This document shows, piece after piece, positions 1-11,366 of a stretch of 64,000 bases of DNA (the stretch's first letter is position 1; each line of letters starts with the position of its first letter). The translations under genes were made by a program, and so were the position numbers. The notes beneath the pieces are model-generated. The model was not told where the DNA came from. It ran no database searches and was given only the letters and a program-made list of their open reading frames with translations. Origin of the DNA: Aquarana catesbeiana (Eukaryota > Chordata > Amphibia > Anura > Ranidae); the NCBI RefSeq assembly GCF_042186555.1, contig NC_133335.1, positions 180,321,419 to 180,385,418 of the forward strand. Direction: 5' to 3'.

Positions 1-233
1 TAAAAAAGAACAGAACAATAGAGAGAGAGAATAGAGAGAGAAAGAACAATAAAACGACAACTATTTTTTTTTTATTTTATATTTTTGTATGTGTTTTTTT
101 TTTTTTTTACACTTTTTTTTGTAACTAACTTTTATAACTGTAACCGGTTCCAGGTTCGGGTCTCTCAAAATGCGATGGCATTTTGGGAGACCCTGTGAAA
201 GTGTGCCTAGTCTGTGGAATGCTGTACCCTACG

Positions 234-623
234 CTAATACTCAACTAGTGCATGGTAGCGTTCAAAATATTCACCAATGCAAAGACCAGGATTGTCAGGA
301 CAGGAGGGACAATAATAGCGGGTTTCACGCCTATATCCGCGCTTGCTGTAGACACGACATCTTTTTTGGGGGGTTCGTTGGGTAGGGGTACTCGGGAGGA
401 CATAAAGAAAATGCCTCTCATGCAGCCGACTGTATTTGGTTGGGGATGTGAATGGGGGAAGTACGGGCGCTGCAGAAGTGGTGGGTTCCCAATTAGGATT
501 GGCGAATGCAGCAGGAAGGGCACTATGGGCACGACGGGCCTGTGTTCGTCTTCTTGGTGGCAGCGGGACACTACTTGTGCTTGCCACCTCACCAGCTTGA
601 ACTGCACTTATGGGACTCGCCAC
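234..623 (-). pseudogene. piggyBac-like transposase, C-terminal cysteine-rich domain fragment
   Basis: This is a 129-codon open frame ending at a TAG (234-236). Residues 82-124 read like the zinc-binding cysteine-rich domain that ends piggyBac transposases (KRCRVYSKRG, TRYYCPSCP, PGLCIGEYFERYH). In the family this domain binds the subterminal DNA of the transposon. Visible ligands are C89, C105, C108, C115 and H124. Positions 92 and 119, where I would expect cysteines, are tyrosines, so metal binding is probably damaged. Residues 1-80 are low-complexity (proline, alanine, arginine) and I recognise no domain there. The aspartate catalytic core is absent: upstream sequence in the coding direction is the 355-bp tandem repeat. 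I call it a relic 3' exon of an autonomous parent. The motif match is fairly sure; any remaining function is doubtful. Confidence 0.7.
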
Positions 624-680
624 GTCACCAAGTGTTACTGCAGTGCTGGTTTGACTACGACCGGGCTGTACTAGGCCGCT

Positions 681-1744
681 GGTGCTTGCCAGTTCACCAA
701 AACGCTACCAAAAAAACTGTTAGCGATCGCAAGGATCAGGCCTGACTCTGCGAACGCTGCAGTTATGCGTTTAGTGTTTTGTAAGTGACAGTGATCGATC
801 GATACTGCACTTGGGTGGGCTGGGCTGGGCCGGGCGGAGGGGCAAAACGCAGGTGCTAGCAGGTATCTGGGCTGATCCCGCTAACACTGCGTTTGTGGGA
901 ACCCTAAACTGCTGGGGACGCTAGTATAGATCTGATCGGATCAGATATTGATCCGATCAGATACTATACCACTAAGGGAGGCGTATGCTGCGTGCGTGGG
1001 TGTTAGCGGTACTGGCGCTAACCTGACGCTGCCTGGGGCTGGTGCTTGCCAGTTCACCAAAACGCTACCAGAAAAACTGTTAGCGATCGCAGGGATCAGG
1101 CCTGACTCTGCGAACGCTGCAGTTATGTGTTTAGTGTTTTGTAAGTGTCAGTGATCGATCGATACTGCACTTGGGTGGGCTGGGCCGGGCGGAGGGGCAA
1201 AACGCAGGTGCTAGCAGGTATCTGGGCTGATCCCGCTAACACTGCGTTTGTGGGAACCCTAAACTGCTGGGGACGCTAGTATAGATCTGATCGGATTAGA
1301 TATTGATCCGATCAGATACTATACCACTAAGGGAGGTGTACGGTGCGTGCGTGGGTGTTAGCGGTACTGGCGCTAACCTGACGCTGCCTGGGGCTGGTGC
1401 TTGCCAGTTCACCAAAACGCTACCAAAAAAACTGTTAGCGATCGCAGGGATCAGGCCTGACTATGCGAACGCTGCAGTTATGCGTTTAGTGTTTTGTAAG
1501 TGACAGTGATCGATCGATACTGCACTTGGGTGGGCCGGGCAGAGGGGCAAAACGCAGGTGCTAGCGGGTATCTGGGCTGATCCCGCTAACACTGCGTTTT
1601 CGGGAACCCTAAACTGCTGGGGACGCTAGTATAGATCTGATCGGATCAGATATTGATCCGTACAGATACTATACCACTAAGGGAGGCGTATGCTGCGTGC
1701 GAGGGTGTTAGCGGTACTGGCGCTAATCTGACGCTGCCTGGGGC
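681..1744. repeat. Tandem repeat, three units of about 360, 355 and 349 bp
   Basis: Units start at 681, 1041 and 1396, each with GGTGCTTGCCAGTTCACC. The third ends near 1744, where sequence diverges. Units differ by a few substitutions and small indels. Each holds GATC-rich DNA, including an inverted repeat (first unit: arms 930-943 and 949-962, ATCTGATCGGATCA and its complement) and a weaker hairpin built on AACGCAG and CTGCGTT. Short open frames inside are repeat-coded and not credible genes. Confidence 0.9.
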
Positions 1745-2144
1745 GACGCATATCACCGCCGGGCGATCAGGGGGCTAAACCTTTATTAGGTAATAAACGG
1801 CGGGTGCCCTGACACTATAAAAAATAAACAAACTAACCAGCGTCACCCGTAACACTTATATGGTGATCAGTGGTGAAAGGGTTAACTAGGGGGCAATCAA
1901 GGGGTTAAAACATTTATTAGGTAGTATATGGGGGTCCCTGTCGCTATAAAACGCTGACGGCGAACCTAAATATTTACGTCCCTAACTAGCGTCACCAGCG
2001 ACACTAATACAGCGATCAGAAAAATGATCGCTTAGTGACACTGGTGACAGGGGGTGATCAAGGGGTTAAAACTTTATTAGGGGGGGTTAGGGGGGTATCC
2101 TAGACCTAAAGGGGGGTAATACTCACTGCCCTAACACTGTAACT

Positions 2145-2173
2145 GTCACAAACTGACATTATGCAGTAATCAG

Positions 2174-2205
<32 letters not shown>

Positions 2206-2290
2206 TGCTAATGTCAGTTTGTGACGGGGGGGGGGGGGGGTGATCGGGGGGCGATCGGGGGGGGATCGGGGGTGTAAGGTATGCCTGGCA
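2145..2290. other. Hairpin with long poly-A loop followed by a G-run tract
   Basis: An imperfect inverted repeat (about 2145-2168 and 2203-2225, GTCACAAACTGACATTATGC against its complement with one or two mismatches) encloses about 31 consecutive A. Next come a run of about 14 G (2226-2240) and further G-runs separated by GATC to about 2270. It lies inside the piggyBac-type element. The tract could fold as a cruciform or quadruplex; that is inference. Confidence 0.7.
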
Positions 2291-2647
2291 TGTTCTACTG
2301 TGTGTGTTTGTGTTGTGTGCACTTACATGTCTTCTCTCCTCGGCGCTGGGACGGAAACTGCCAGACCGAGGAGAGATGACATCACATCCTCTGCCTGTGT
2401 GAAACTACACACAGGCAGAGGAGGATTCCCATTGGCTGGGAGCGATCGCGAGGGGGGGGCCACGATCGGATGGTCTCCCCCTCGCCTCCCGACGCTCCCA
2501 GTCAGATGCCGACCGCCGATGGCACCGGGGGGGGGTCCGATCGGACCCCCCGCCCGCGGGAGGCAGATCACGTACAGGTACGTGATTCTGCCTGCCCGTG
2601 CCATTCTGCCGACGTATATATACGTTAGGCGGTCGGCAAGTGGTTAA

Positions 2648-3445
2648 ATGGTGGACTACTGTTCCCAGCCAGCCCAATCTTGCAAATCTTGTGCCCTCAG
2701 GCCACATCGATTTGACACAGATCCCCACAGTCTCTTTTCTGACCTAGGTCTCCCCATCATTCACCATGTGTATGATGAAGACTCTGCTAATGACCGTGTA
2801 GAAGCAGAGTTCCCTCACAGACTTCCTGGCACATCCAGCCCTTAACTGTGGTAACACTCACCGACCTTCCACTGCCCTGAGTCCTTGATGAGGAACTTGA
2901 CCGGACCATGCGTTCTGACAGCTTCACCTGCCCCTCTGCTCCAGGAGTTCCACACCACCGACCGTGTGGTGGCAAAGACATTGCCAATGACCGTGTAGAG
3001 GCAAAGTTTCCTCACAGCTCTTCCTGGGCCTCCTCCTGCGATCGGTACCCCCCCCAGATAGGGGTGTCCTCCTGCGGCTGCCTAGCATTCCATTCCTCAC
3101 TTCACTTAGCCAACATCTCCTCCCAGTGGCATATCACCTCAGCTTATATAGGAGGCCCGCCCCCTGCCAATACTGATTGGAGATTGGTCAGGGCTCCCAC
3201 ATGAGCTGCCTGCCACTCCAGTTCCAGGCCCAGCCCCTCTTCCAGAATCTTCTCTCTGGAAGCAGGGGAGGCGCCCTAGAACTAGAGCACAGGTAGCCAC
3301 ACCCATTGCTACTCTGACCACTCCCAGCCCCCAGATCAAAACAGACAGGCCTAGCTTGCAGCATAAGCCTGCCTAAATTTGCCTGTGCTGAAACCCTAGT
3401 AAAATTACCCTTACTAGCACCTACCTATTGGTAGAGGGTGCTACA
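2648..3445 (-). mobile_element. Solo LTR-like sequence, copy 1 (3' end missing)
   Basis: Read on the minus strand this begins TGTAGCACCCTCTACC at 3445 and contains a TATA-like CCTATATAAGC (about 3143-3154), as expected of an LTR promoter. Its layout resembles the plus-strand sequence at 12336 and the interrupted one at 57378: the TGTAGCAC start, an AATTTAGGC stretch, a CCAATC stretch before a GC-rich block, then a TATA-like box. The 3' part stops at the TTAA of the neighbouring piggyBac-type element (2644-2647). No gag or pol sequence adjoins it. LTR identity is inferred from the ends and promoter-like layout only. Confidence 0.45.
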
Positions 3446-5082
3446 TATGTATCTGAGGCTACATACAGTTAATTTTGGGTGCACAACAAGCGCACCTATT
3501 ACTGTAGTAAATAATGTTTCCAGCTTGGTCCAAACAAATGGACATTAAAAGCGCTATGAGTACCCATGCTGTTAAGGACTTTGCCTTAGTTTGGGAAAGC
3601 CTTCTGGGCATGGACAGGACAGAGTTTCTACCTTTTTAAGAGACTAACTGAGCACCTGTGACATTGTACAAACCTTGGTGCTAGCAATTCTGAAAGATTT
3701 TCTATTGAAATTCATCTTAAGCCACCATGTTGGAAATGTCTCTTTGTGAAAAAGGATTGTTTAACAAGCTATGTTAAAGTAAAGCTGCAAAAATACAATC
3801 TAAACCTGACTGGATACTTCATGTCTTTATTTAATTGTGATGAAGAGCGAGAGTAAGTGAAGAGTAGAAAAGGTGCTCTGATTTAGGGTAGTAGGCCTGC
3901 TAATGTGTCACCACCACTGTGGCATGGGGTACATGGGTTCCCCTTCTCCTAAATGTACCCTAAACTTTCTGCTTTTCTGTCCTATTGTCTCATGGGCTTC
4001 GATGTTGCAATGGGATCTTGAAGGCAAATGCCTGGATGCCTTTTGAAGTAAATGTTTTCCTGACAGCAGTGAAGATGACTTGGTTACTGACTTCCCTTAA
4101 CTGCCTGATAAGGAAGATAGCCCACCAGCAAGAACTGGATTAACAACCTTCTGGAAAAGCAATACTGTGCTAGCATTGTTGTATCCCAGCCACTCCTGGG
4201 AACTGCCTTCACTGCTCGCGCTACAGGAGTACTGTGCAGAGGGCGTGTTGGACCACTGAGGATCTGGACTGTGTTCTGTGTAAGAGCATAGGTCCAGATC
4301 TCCAGCATGCTTCTGGAACAGGGCAGCTTTATAAAGTTCTGAGCACTAACACATAAACAATACCATATTCTGTACTTTTTATGCAGCCCGACTGCATAAC
4401 AGTATCAAAAACCAAGACTTCAACTGGGCTCCTGCCAATTACATCATCATTTTTCTTGTAGTACATTAAATTCCAGTTAGGCCTTAGAACTCAGCAAATG
4501 TTGAGTCTTTTGTCTTATTCAAACCTTTCATTTGCTGTCAACTTTCAGGCTGAGAAGCTCCAGTTTCATTCTTTGACATCTAAATATCTAGTACTGTGTC
4601 CTAAAACAAAAAACTGAACAAATTGCAACTGTGCCAGTATCATCCACAGCAATCAGTAGCTTTGTGTGCACTTGGAGACTTTCATTCACATCCTCCAATT
4701 CTAATCTCAAAAGCTCAAGCTTGGTAAAGAGAATAGGACCGTAAATATAGCCTAATAATTAACAGTTGCCCGCATTTAATGACTGATCTCCTGTTATTAT
4801 TGCCAAGAAATTCAAAAGCTTAAGGGAGAAGTATTGATAAAAAGGAAAGAGTTTAAAAGCAGACCTATCATCAACTTACAACAGAGGAGCAGAACAGAAT
4901 CAGCGCTACATCAAACTGACTTTGTCTCACATTTGCAACTCATTTCTGTAACCACCTTTTTAAATGCGCAAACATTTACTTTGCTGGATAAATCAAAAAT
5001 TTTTTTGGCATTTAACATGTATCCTCACAGGGTGACACTGTGGATACACTAATAACAATATGTTAACGTCCCGATATTGAAT
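3446..5082. other. Unassigned stretch, no gene seen
   Basis: AT-rich sequence with scattered short open frames (longest about 74 codons, 4084-4308 minus) that match nothing I recognise. No paired inverted repeats or tandem arrays were noticed. Confidence 0.5.
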
Positions 5083-5590
5083 GGAAAAAGATAAAAGATA
5101 ACAAAAAATTGACTTTATAGGAACACATGTAAGATAAAAAGTATTTAAGAGTTTAATTGGATAAAGTTAAAATCGTACTTTAAAAAGAAACTAACTAACT
5201 AACTAAAAAGAAAACACATTATACTAAAGTTTGACCACAGGAACTCAAATAACACCTCCAAATATTATATTCTAATCCAATAGGATAATATTAGAAATAA
5301 CCAGTAGCAGCATCCAAGAGGAGTAAAGTACACTGTGACTCAACCACTCCATGCACTTTAATCCTCTTGGATGCTGCTACTGGTTATTTCTAATTGCATC
5401 CTATTTAATTATAATATAATATTTGGAGGTGTTATTTGAGTCCCTGGGGTCATGCATTAGTATGATGTGTTTTCCTTTTATGTTTTGTTAACTACGATTT
5501 TAACTTTATCCAATTAAAATCTTAAATACTTTTTATCTTACGTGTGTGCCTATAAAGTCGGATTTTTGTTATCTTTTATCTTTTTTCTTT
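5083..5590. mobile_element. Palindromic (foldback) element
   Basis: Two arms of about 240 bp (5083-5331 and 5354-5590) are inverted copies with small differences. Both carry AAAAGATAAAAGATAAC near the outer end and CATCCAAGAGGA near the apex. The loop is about 22 bp. A short (CTAA)n run sits at 5187-5203 in the left arm only. No coding sequence; the class is not identified. Outer TSDs were not resolved. Confidence 0.8.
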
Positions 5591-5676
5591 GCTGGATAAA
5601 GTAACGTTATTGAAGGGTGGAAAAAGCTTGAAGAGTATCTAAACCCAAGAACAAAAATATTATGTAATGCAACGTA

Positions 5677-6083
5677 TGCCGCGTACACACGAGCGGACTT
5701 TACAGCATACTTGGTCTGGCGAACCTGAGTCCGTCGGACAATTCGATCGTGTGTGGGCTCCAGCGGACTTTTTTTTTCTCAAAAGTTTGACGGACCTAGA
5801 AATGAAACATGTTTCAAATCTGTCCGACGGACTCGACTCCGGTCGAAAAGTCCGCTCGTCTGTATGCTAGTCCGACGGACAAAAACCGACGCTAGGGTAG
5901 CTATTGGCTACTGGCTATGAACTTCCTTGTTTTAGTCCGGTCGTACGTCATCACGTACGAATCCATCGGACTTTGGCTGATTGTGTGTAGGCAAGTCCGT
6001 TCATTCGGAAAGTCCGTCGTAAAGTCCGTCGAAAAGTCCGCAGGACAAAGTATGCCATAAAGTCCGGTCGTGTGTACGCGGCA
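5677..6083. mobile_element. Harbinger-like MITE (TGCC...GTACACACG termini)
   Basis: The ends are TGCCGCGTACACACGAGCGG and its complement with one mismatch over about 25 bp. Flanking trinucleotides are GTA on the left and TTA on the right; the 42533 copy has TTA on both sides, so a 3-bp TWA duplication is likely. The interior (about 407 bp in all) has many CCGACGGAC-type repeats and no open frame of note. Related copies: 41160-41558, 42533-42966 and a fragment at 52236. Confidence 0.8.
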
Positions 6084-6580
6084 TTAGGGTTCCTTAGATG
6101 TGGTGGTTCAGTTAGCTTCCTCTTTTAATTGATTTTTTTTATTTTCATTTTCACTTGGTGATCATGCCAGTAACACTCTTCCTGTCCTAGGGTGTCAGCC
6201 CTCACTGTACTCTATATCTAGAGGAGGAATGTTGTCACCATAGGACAGCAAGTGTTTTAGGAGTACAGAACTTCTCCCCTCTAATCTTCTCCATAACACA
6301 ACTGGAGTTTTTTTGTAGTCCACCAAGAAAACTATGACAATGTTATATGATTTCAGTCAACAGGGGCAAGGGGCACAGGAAGTTATCAGGTCACAAGTTT
6401 TTTGCAGGATCAACAGATATTTATGAAATCCTTTTAATAGTATATTTAACTGACCAGCAGTGAAAAAACAAAGTGTGTTCATTCTGCATCTGAAAAAGCT
6501 CTCTGGGACTGAAAAGTTTTTCAGCATGAGGGAATCACTGTTGACTGGCTCCTAATGGTAACATGCAATTTAACATAACA
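6084..6580. other. Unassigned stretch
   Basis: AT-rich, with no recognised coding sequence or paired repeats. Confidence 0.5.
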
Positions 6581-7483
6581 TTAATCGCTTTCCGACCAAC
6601 CGCCGCAGTTATACTGCGGCAGGTTGGCTCCCCTGCTCAAGCCGTCGTACCTATACGACGGCTCGCGGGACCGGGATAGCAGGCGCGCGCTGCACAGCGG
6701 GGGTGCCAGTGCTCGTGGCCGACGGTCGCGATGACCGCCGGCCACGAGCGATCGTGAGCAGGAGAGACAGAACAAGGACAAGTCTGTGTAATCACACACT
6801 TCCCTGTTCTGTTCTGACAGGAGTGACAGATCGTGTGTTCCTATTTGCTAGAAACCACGATCCGTCACTTCCTCCAGTCAGTCCCCTCCCCCTTCAATTA
6901 GAATCACCTCCCAGGGAACACAGTTAACCCCTCGAGCGCCCCCTAGTGTTAACCCCTTCACTGTCAGTGACATTTTTACAGTAATCAATGCAATTTTATA
7001 GCATTGATCACTGTATTAATGCCAATGGTCCCAAAAATGTGTCAAAATCGTTGCAGTCGCGATAAAAATCGCCGCCATTACTAGTAAAAAAACTAATAAT
7101 AAAAATGCTATAAATCTATCCCCTATATTGTAGACACTATAACTTTTGCACAAGCCAATAGATATTGGCCTAAAATGAGGAAAAAAATAGGTTTTTTTTA
7201 TATATTTTTGGGGGATATTTATTGTAGCAAAAAGTAAAAAATAATGTGTTTTTTTTTCAAAATTGTCGCTCTTTTTTTGTTTATAGCGCAAAAAATAAAA
7301 ACCGCAGAGGCGATCAAATACCACCAAAAGAAAGCTCTATTTGTGGGAAAATAAGGACGTCAATTTTGTTTGGGTACAACGTCGCACGAACGCGACGTTG
7401 TCAGTTAAAGCGACACAGTGCCGAATCGCAAAAAGTGCTCTGGTCAGGAAGGGGGTAAATTCTTCCGTTGCTGAAGTGGTTAA
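6581..7483 (+). mobile_element. Non-autonomous piggyBac-like element, copy A
   Basis: Bounded by TTAA at 6581-6584 and 7480-7483. The left end reads CGCTTTCCGACCAACCGCC and the right end GGTAAATTCTTCC then CTGAAGTGG. The 5' third is GC-rich with hairpins; the 3' third has the diagnostic block ACCACCAAAAGAAAGCTC. No transposase is encoded. The end sequence matches that of the piggyBac-type element at 2647. Confidence 0.8.
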
Positions 7484-7960
7484 AAAAATAAAAAAAATAT
7501 ATAATGGTTTTGAATCAAATTTATTTTATTTTGATGCCCTTTATTTAGCTTAGGATAGAGTGGAGAATGGTTTAATCTTCTGTCCTGACACTATACAAAA
7601 AAAGCCAGTGCAGCTGTCACTGGGGTCAGTGAAACAGCAATCACTTCAGGCTGGCCCCTTTTGCAGGTATATATGTAAAACAATAAATGTAAGCGCCTAT
7701 ATTGTTTAAAATCCAGTAATACACAATCTTACCCTGCTCTGCACATGCTCAGTTGCTCTCTATTTTTTGGCCTTGTGCCAAATTTGTAGAGGCCGATCTG
7801 CTGACAGCCTAAAGATTTACTGCTGTTCAGTACTCTGGATTTAAGCAAAATGGCAGCCTCCAGCAAGATGAAGCAGGAACAATCTTGGAGGTACTTTACA
7901 GAACACACTAACATAATTAATAATGTGGAATGTGTGTTCCTTGCTAAAGAACATTATTAT
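7484..7960. other. Unassigned stretch with a possible MITE fragment
   Basis: About 7540-7575 (GATAGAGTGGAGA and context) resembles 19993-20015 in the TTAA MITE at 19959, suggesting a decayed relative. Nothing else was recognised. Confidence 0.35.
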
Positions 7961-8130
7961 TATTATTTTTTTTTTTACTCTTTAAAGATTTTCATTGCGT
8001 TATCAATAAAAGAACAACGGCAGGTATAGTTACAGGTAGATCCACGTACAAAGACATCTAAATAGGTATTTATATCATATAACAAACACAGGTAAGGTAT
8101 CAAATACAGAAAACCTGAGAACCGGGATAA
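7961..8130 (-). mobile_element. Short retroposed insertion with poly-T head
   Basis: A poly-T stretch (about 7966-7977) starts a ~170-bp segment flanked by near-identical direct repeats, AAAGAACATTATT (about 7945) and AAAGAACGTTATT (about 8132). That is the pattern of target-primed insertion of a minus-strand, 5'-truncated LINE or SINE. The source family is not identified. Confidence 0.45.
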
Positions 8131-8992
8131 AAGAACGTTATTTTTATAAAGTTGTTATGGGTAAGACAGCTGTCACCAGAACAGGTGGCAACTCTAAAAT
8201 GTTGTATTTTCTCTCATTTTCTATCTCAGTGATAATGGTCATCAGTACAAATGGAGACACTCTATCCAGTAGGAACACAGACACTTGTTATAGCACCTCA
8301 TTGTGTTATTCATAATGCTGATTTCTCCTTATGTGTGTCTGTTTTGCTGATATATGCCTTTTGATTTGGATTTGGTGCTCTGTATTTGGTTGTGACTCGA
8401 GTCACTTCAATCAAGGACTGTTGGTGAATCTTAGGATTAGCTGGTCAAACCATCATGATTTAGATCAATGGTATGGATTTGGGTGTATGATGTGCTTTGT
8501 AGGTTAGCCACTAGGCCACTATAGGTGTCTGGTTTGTATATAATAGATCCTGCTTACTACTGATAAACAATTTTTCTACATGTATCAATATATAGTGGTG
8601 CCAAGGTTTTTTGGTTAGTGGATTTGTTGTTGTTTTTGTTGAGTTCATATTTTTTCTGCATGCACAGTGGTGCTGGTTCATGTGTGTTTGGCCAAAAACC
8701 TTGACAAATGTGATTAATCCTTCCTTTATCTGCTCTATCCAAAAGTAATTAAAGAAAAAGGTTTTGCCTTTACAGTTTTAAAAAGTGTTTTTTGTCTCTG
8801 TCCCCGTTGGGGACATTTCTCAGCAATTGCCCTTACCTGACTAAATAGCGACACAGACGGAAATTAAAACCTAACAGAGGGTCATTATCAGTACATTGAT
8901 GGATATTTGGCTGACTTCCCTTGGTCCTAGTTATCCCCCGGGTCATGGTTGGGGTGGGCCACCTGAACGTCAGCTCTTCATCTTTTTCCACC
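8131..8992. other. Unassigned stretch
   Basis: No coding sequence or clear repeat structure recognised. Short open frames only. Confidence 0.5.
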
Positions 8993-9149
8993 TCTACTTT
9001 AGCTATTAAGGAGAACCTAGTGCTCAAAGGACGGTAATACCCCTCCGGATTTAATAGACAGACCAGGCAGTATAGTAGAAAAAATAAATTTTATTATAAT
9101 AAACATACAATAAAAATGCATTAGCAAAGGGGTAGAAATTACATATTAA

Positions 9150-9640
9150 AGTGGAGTGCCACCCTAAAAAAAAAAAAAAAATGTTCCTAAAAATCTGGAG
9201 AAAAAAATGAAAAAAAAAAAATGAAAAAAAAATGAAAAACAATTTTTTTTTAACTTACCAGAAATGGCTGTTGCTAGGCAGATATTCCTAATCTGCCACT
9301 TCCTACACCGCGGTGATCTTCAGTCTTCTCCTCCTCGCATTGTCTTCTGGGGAATGAAGCGCGGTGTGTTCTGGGAACTGTGTGTGTCCCACAACACAGC
9401 GCGCCCCATTCACAAAGCGCTGCGCGACTCGCGCATGCGCAGTAGGAAACAGGCAGTGAAGCCGTAAGGCTCCACTGCCTGTTTCCCTTAGTTCGAATGG
9501 CGGTGCTGGGACCAGTGAGATGAGGGACGGGTCGCCGACATCGCGGGCACCAAGGACAGGTAAATGTGCTTATTAAGTCAGCAGTTACAGTGTTTGTAGC
9601 TGCTGACTTTTAAGTTTTTTTTTTCAGCTGGCCCACTACT
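9150..9640. mobile_element. TTAA MITE (AGTGGAGTGCCACC end), nested in foldback left arm
   Basis: Flanked by TTAA at 9146-9149 and 9641-9644. The opposite arm keeps the uninterrupted target, CATATTAAGTATAAAAT read in this orientation, with a single TTAA, so insertion with TTAA duplication is shown internally. The ends belong with the MITEs at 40503 and 58219 (AGCRGAGTTCCA). The interior is GC-rich with a CTGACTTAA-type hairpin segment. Confidence 0.88.
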
Positions 9641-10909
9641 TTAAATATAAAATATGTATATAGCAAATGACAGTAAACTCAAAGTTACATTGGTATGAAG
9701 CTCAGCTGCCTTGTAGACAAAATTGGGCTAGCAAGAACGCATACTGCAAATGACGCCTAACATGTTTCGGACCTTGTAGTCCTCCTTCGGAGGCTTATGC
9801 CATTTTTTGAGAGTCATAAGTATTCTATAATATAAGTATAATACATTAGTAAAATAATAAACTAGTATATCAATTTGTCAGTAATGGTTAAACAAGAAAA
9901 ATAATCAAAACAAATATGCATATCTAAACACGTTTGGTGAAAAATGACAGCAAAAGAGACTATACTTACAAGATGAGCGAATCAGTGATAATCAGTGAAT
10001 CTGTGATAAAACCAACCAGGAAGCCAAAGGCTGTATTCCCATATATTGAGCGCAAAACCGTGGTGGACCCCAGATGGCAACCGGGTAGGGGGGGCATGCA
10101 CAGAGGGTATATGTACAAGAGAAAAAGGGGGAAGGGAGTATAAGGGGATAAGCATGCATAGTTTATTGCAGAGATGTAAAATAGTAAGTGTATAAACAAA
10201 GTAAAAAGTTGTTATCAAAATGTTTCACCCCCAGCATAAATATACTGAGTAGGGTGAAACAGATGAAAGAAAATAAGTCTAAGTTTGTAAAAGTAAAGAC
10301 AATGTTTGCTGATCACATACCTCTGCCCTGTAATGTCTATTCCCGCCACCGCCACGCCATCACTGTGGATCACTTAGATTTATTTTCTTTCATCTGTTTC
10401 ACCCTACTCAGTATATTTATGCTAGGGGTGAAACATTTTGATAACAACTTATGCTTTGTTTATACACTTACTATTTTGCATCTCTGCAATAAACTATGCA
10501 TGCTTTTCCCCTTATACTCCCCCCCCCCCTTTTCTCTTGTACATATACAGAAAAACATATACAGCACTCTACTGCAGTACCCATCCAGACTCGATCGATT
10601 GCTGGTCAGAATTTTGTCAGGAGCTTCACTCCATGTGCCTAGGGTCCTTGTAGTTTTGACAGGTGCCGCCTTTTCGCTCTCCCGCCCCTCTGTGCACGCC
10701 CCCCTACCTGGTTGCCATCTGGGGTCCACCACGGTTTTGCGTTCAATCTATGAGAATACAGCCTTTGTCTCCCTGGTTGGTTTTATCAGTGATTCGCTCA
10801 TCCTCGTAAGTATAGTCACTTTTGCTGTCATTTTTCATCAAACGTGTTTAGATATGCATATTTGTTTTGCTTATTTTTATTGTTTAACCATTACTGACAA
10901 ATTGATATA

Positions 10910-11366
10910 CAGTGGAACCTCGGATTACGAGCAGAATCCGTTACAGGAGAATGCTCGCAATCCAAAGTACTCGCATATCAAAGCGAGTTTCCCCATTGAA
11001 GTCAATGGAAACGAAAATAATTTGTTCCGCATTGACTTCAATGGCATGCAATACCGCATGCGGCCAGAGGTGGGGGGGCGCCGGTGAGCCTCGGGATACC
11101 TTGGCTGACCTCGGCAAAAGACTCCGTTCCTGAGGTTTGCCGAGGTCAGCTGAGCTGTCCTCAGGCCTTTCCGTGCATTTCCGAACAGCGCCGATCGGCT
11201 CTGGCACCCCTGACTCAGGCCAAACACGGTACTGCACACGCTTTGGCCTGAATCATGCTCGTTTTACAAGACAACACTCACAAACCGAGTTACGATTTTT
11301 AAAAATACAGTGCTCGTATTGCGAAATGCTCGTTAACCGCGTTACTCGCAATCCAGGGTTCCACTG
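10910..11366. mobile_element. mariner/Tc1-type MITE nested in foldback right arm
   Basis: Ends are CAGTGGAACCTCGGATTACG and the complement of CAGTGGAACCCTGGATTGCG. TA flanks both sides (10908-10909, 11367-11368). The left arm of the host foldback retains the empty site GATATACTAG with one TA. Inner inverted segments (GTTTCCCCATTGAAGTCAAT region, CCGAGGTCAGC) are present. No open frame is credible. Confidence 0.9.

Larger units (their letters stand above)
1..2647 (-). mobile_element. piggyBac-type element, one end plus transposase 3' region (open at left window edge)
   Basis: The right boundary is a TTAA at 2644-2647. Read on the minus strand it starts TTAACCACTTGCCGACC, the same end as the ~1-kb elements at 6581, 18982, 37809 and 56114. 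In that orientation the order is: end, GC-rich hairpins (2400-2640), G-rich and A-rich tracts, a non-coding region, a ~355-bp tandem repeat (681-1744), then a piggyBac transposase C-terminus (234-623). The other end lies outside the window. The first ~160 bases hold GA-rich and T-rich tracts. No transposase N-terminal or catalytic region is visible between the end and the fragment, so this copy looks internally rearranged and non-autonomous. The class call rests on TTAA and the cysteine-rich fragment; the single-element extent is inferred partly from memory of a ranid repeat with the same order. Confidence 0.65.

Noticed and set aside
10188..11087. 299-codon plus-strand open frame
   Set aside because: It runs across the foldback loop, the right arm and into the mariner MITE. 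No domain, and both arms read in opposite senses.
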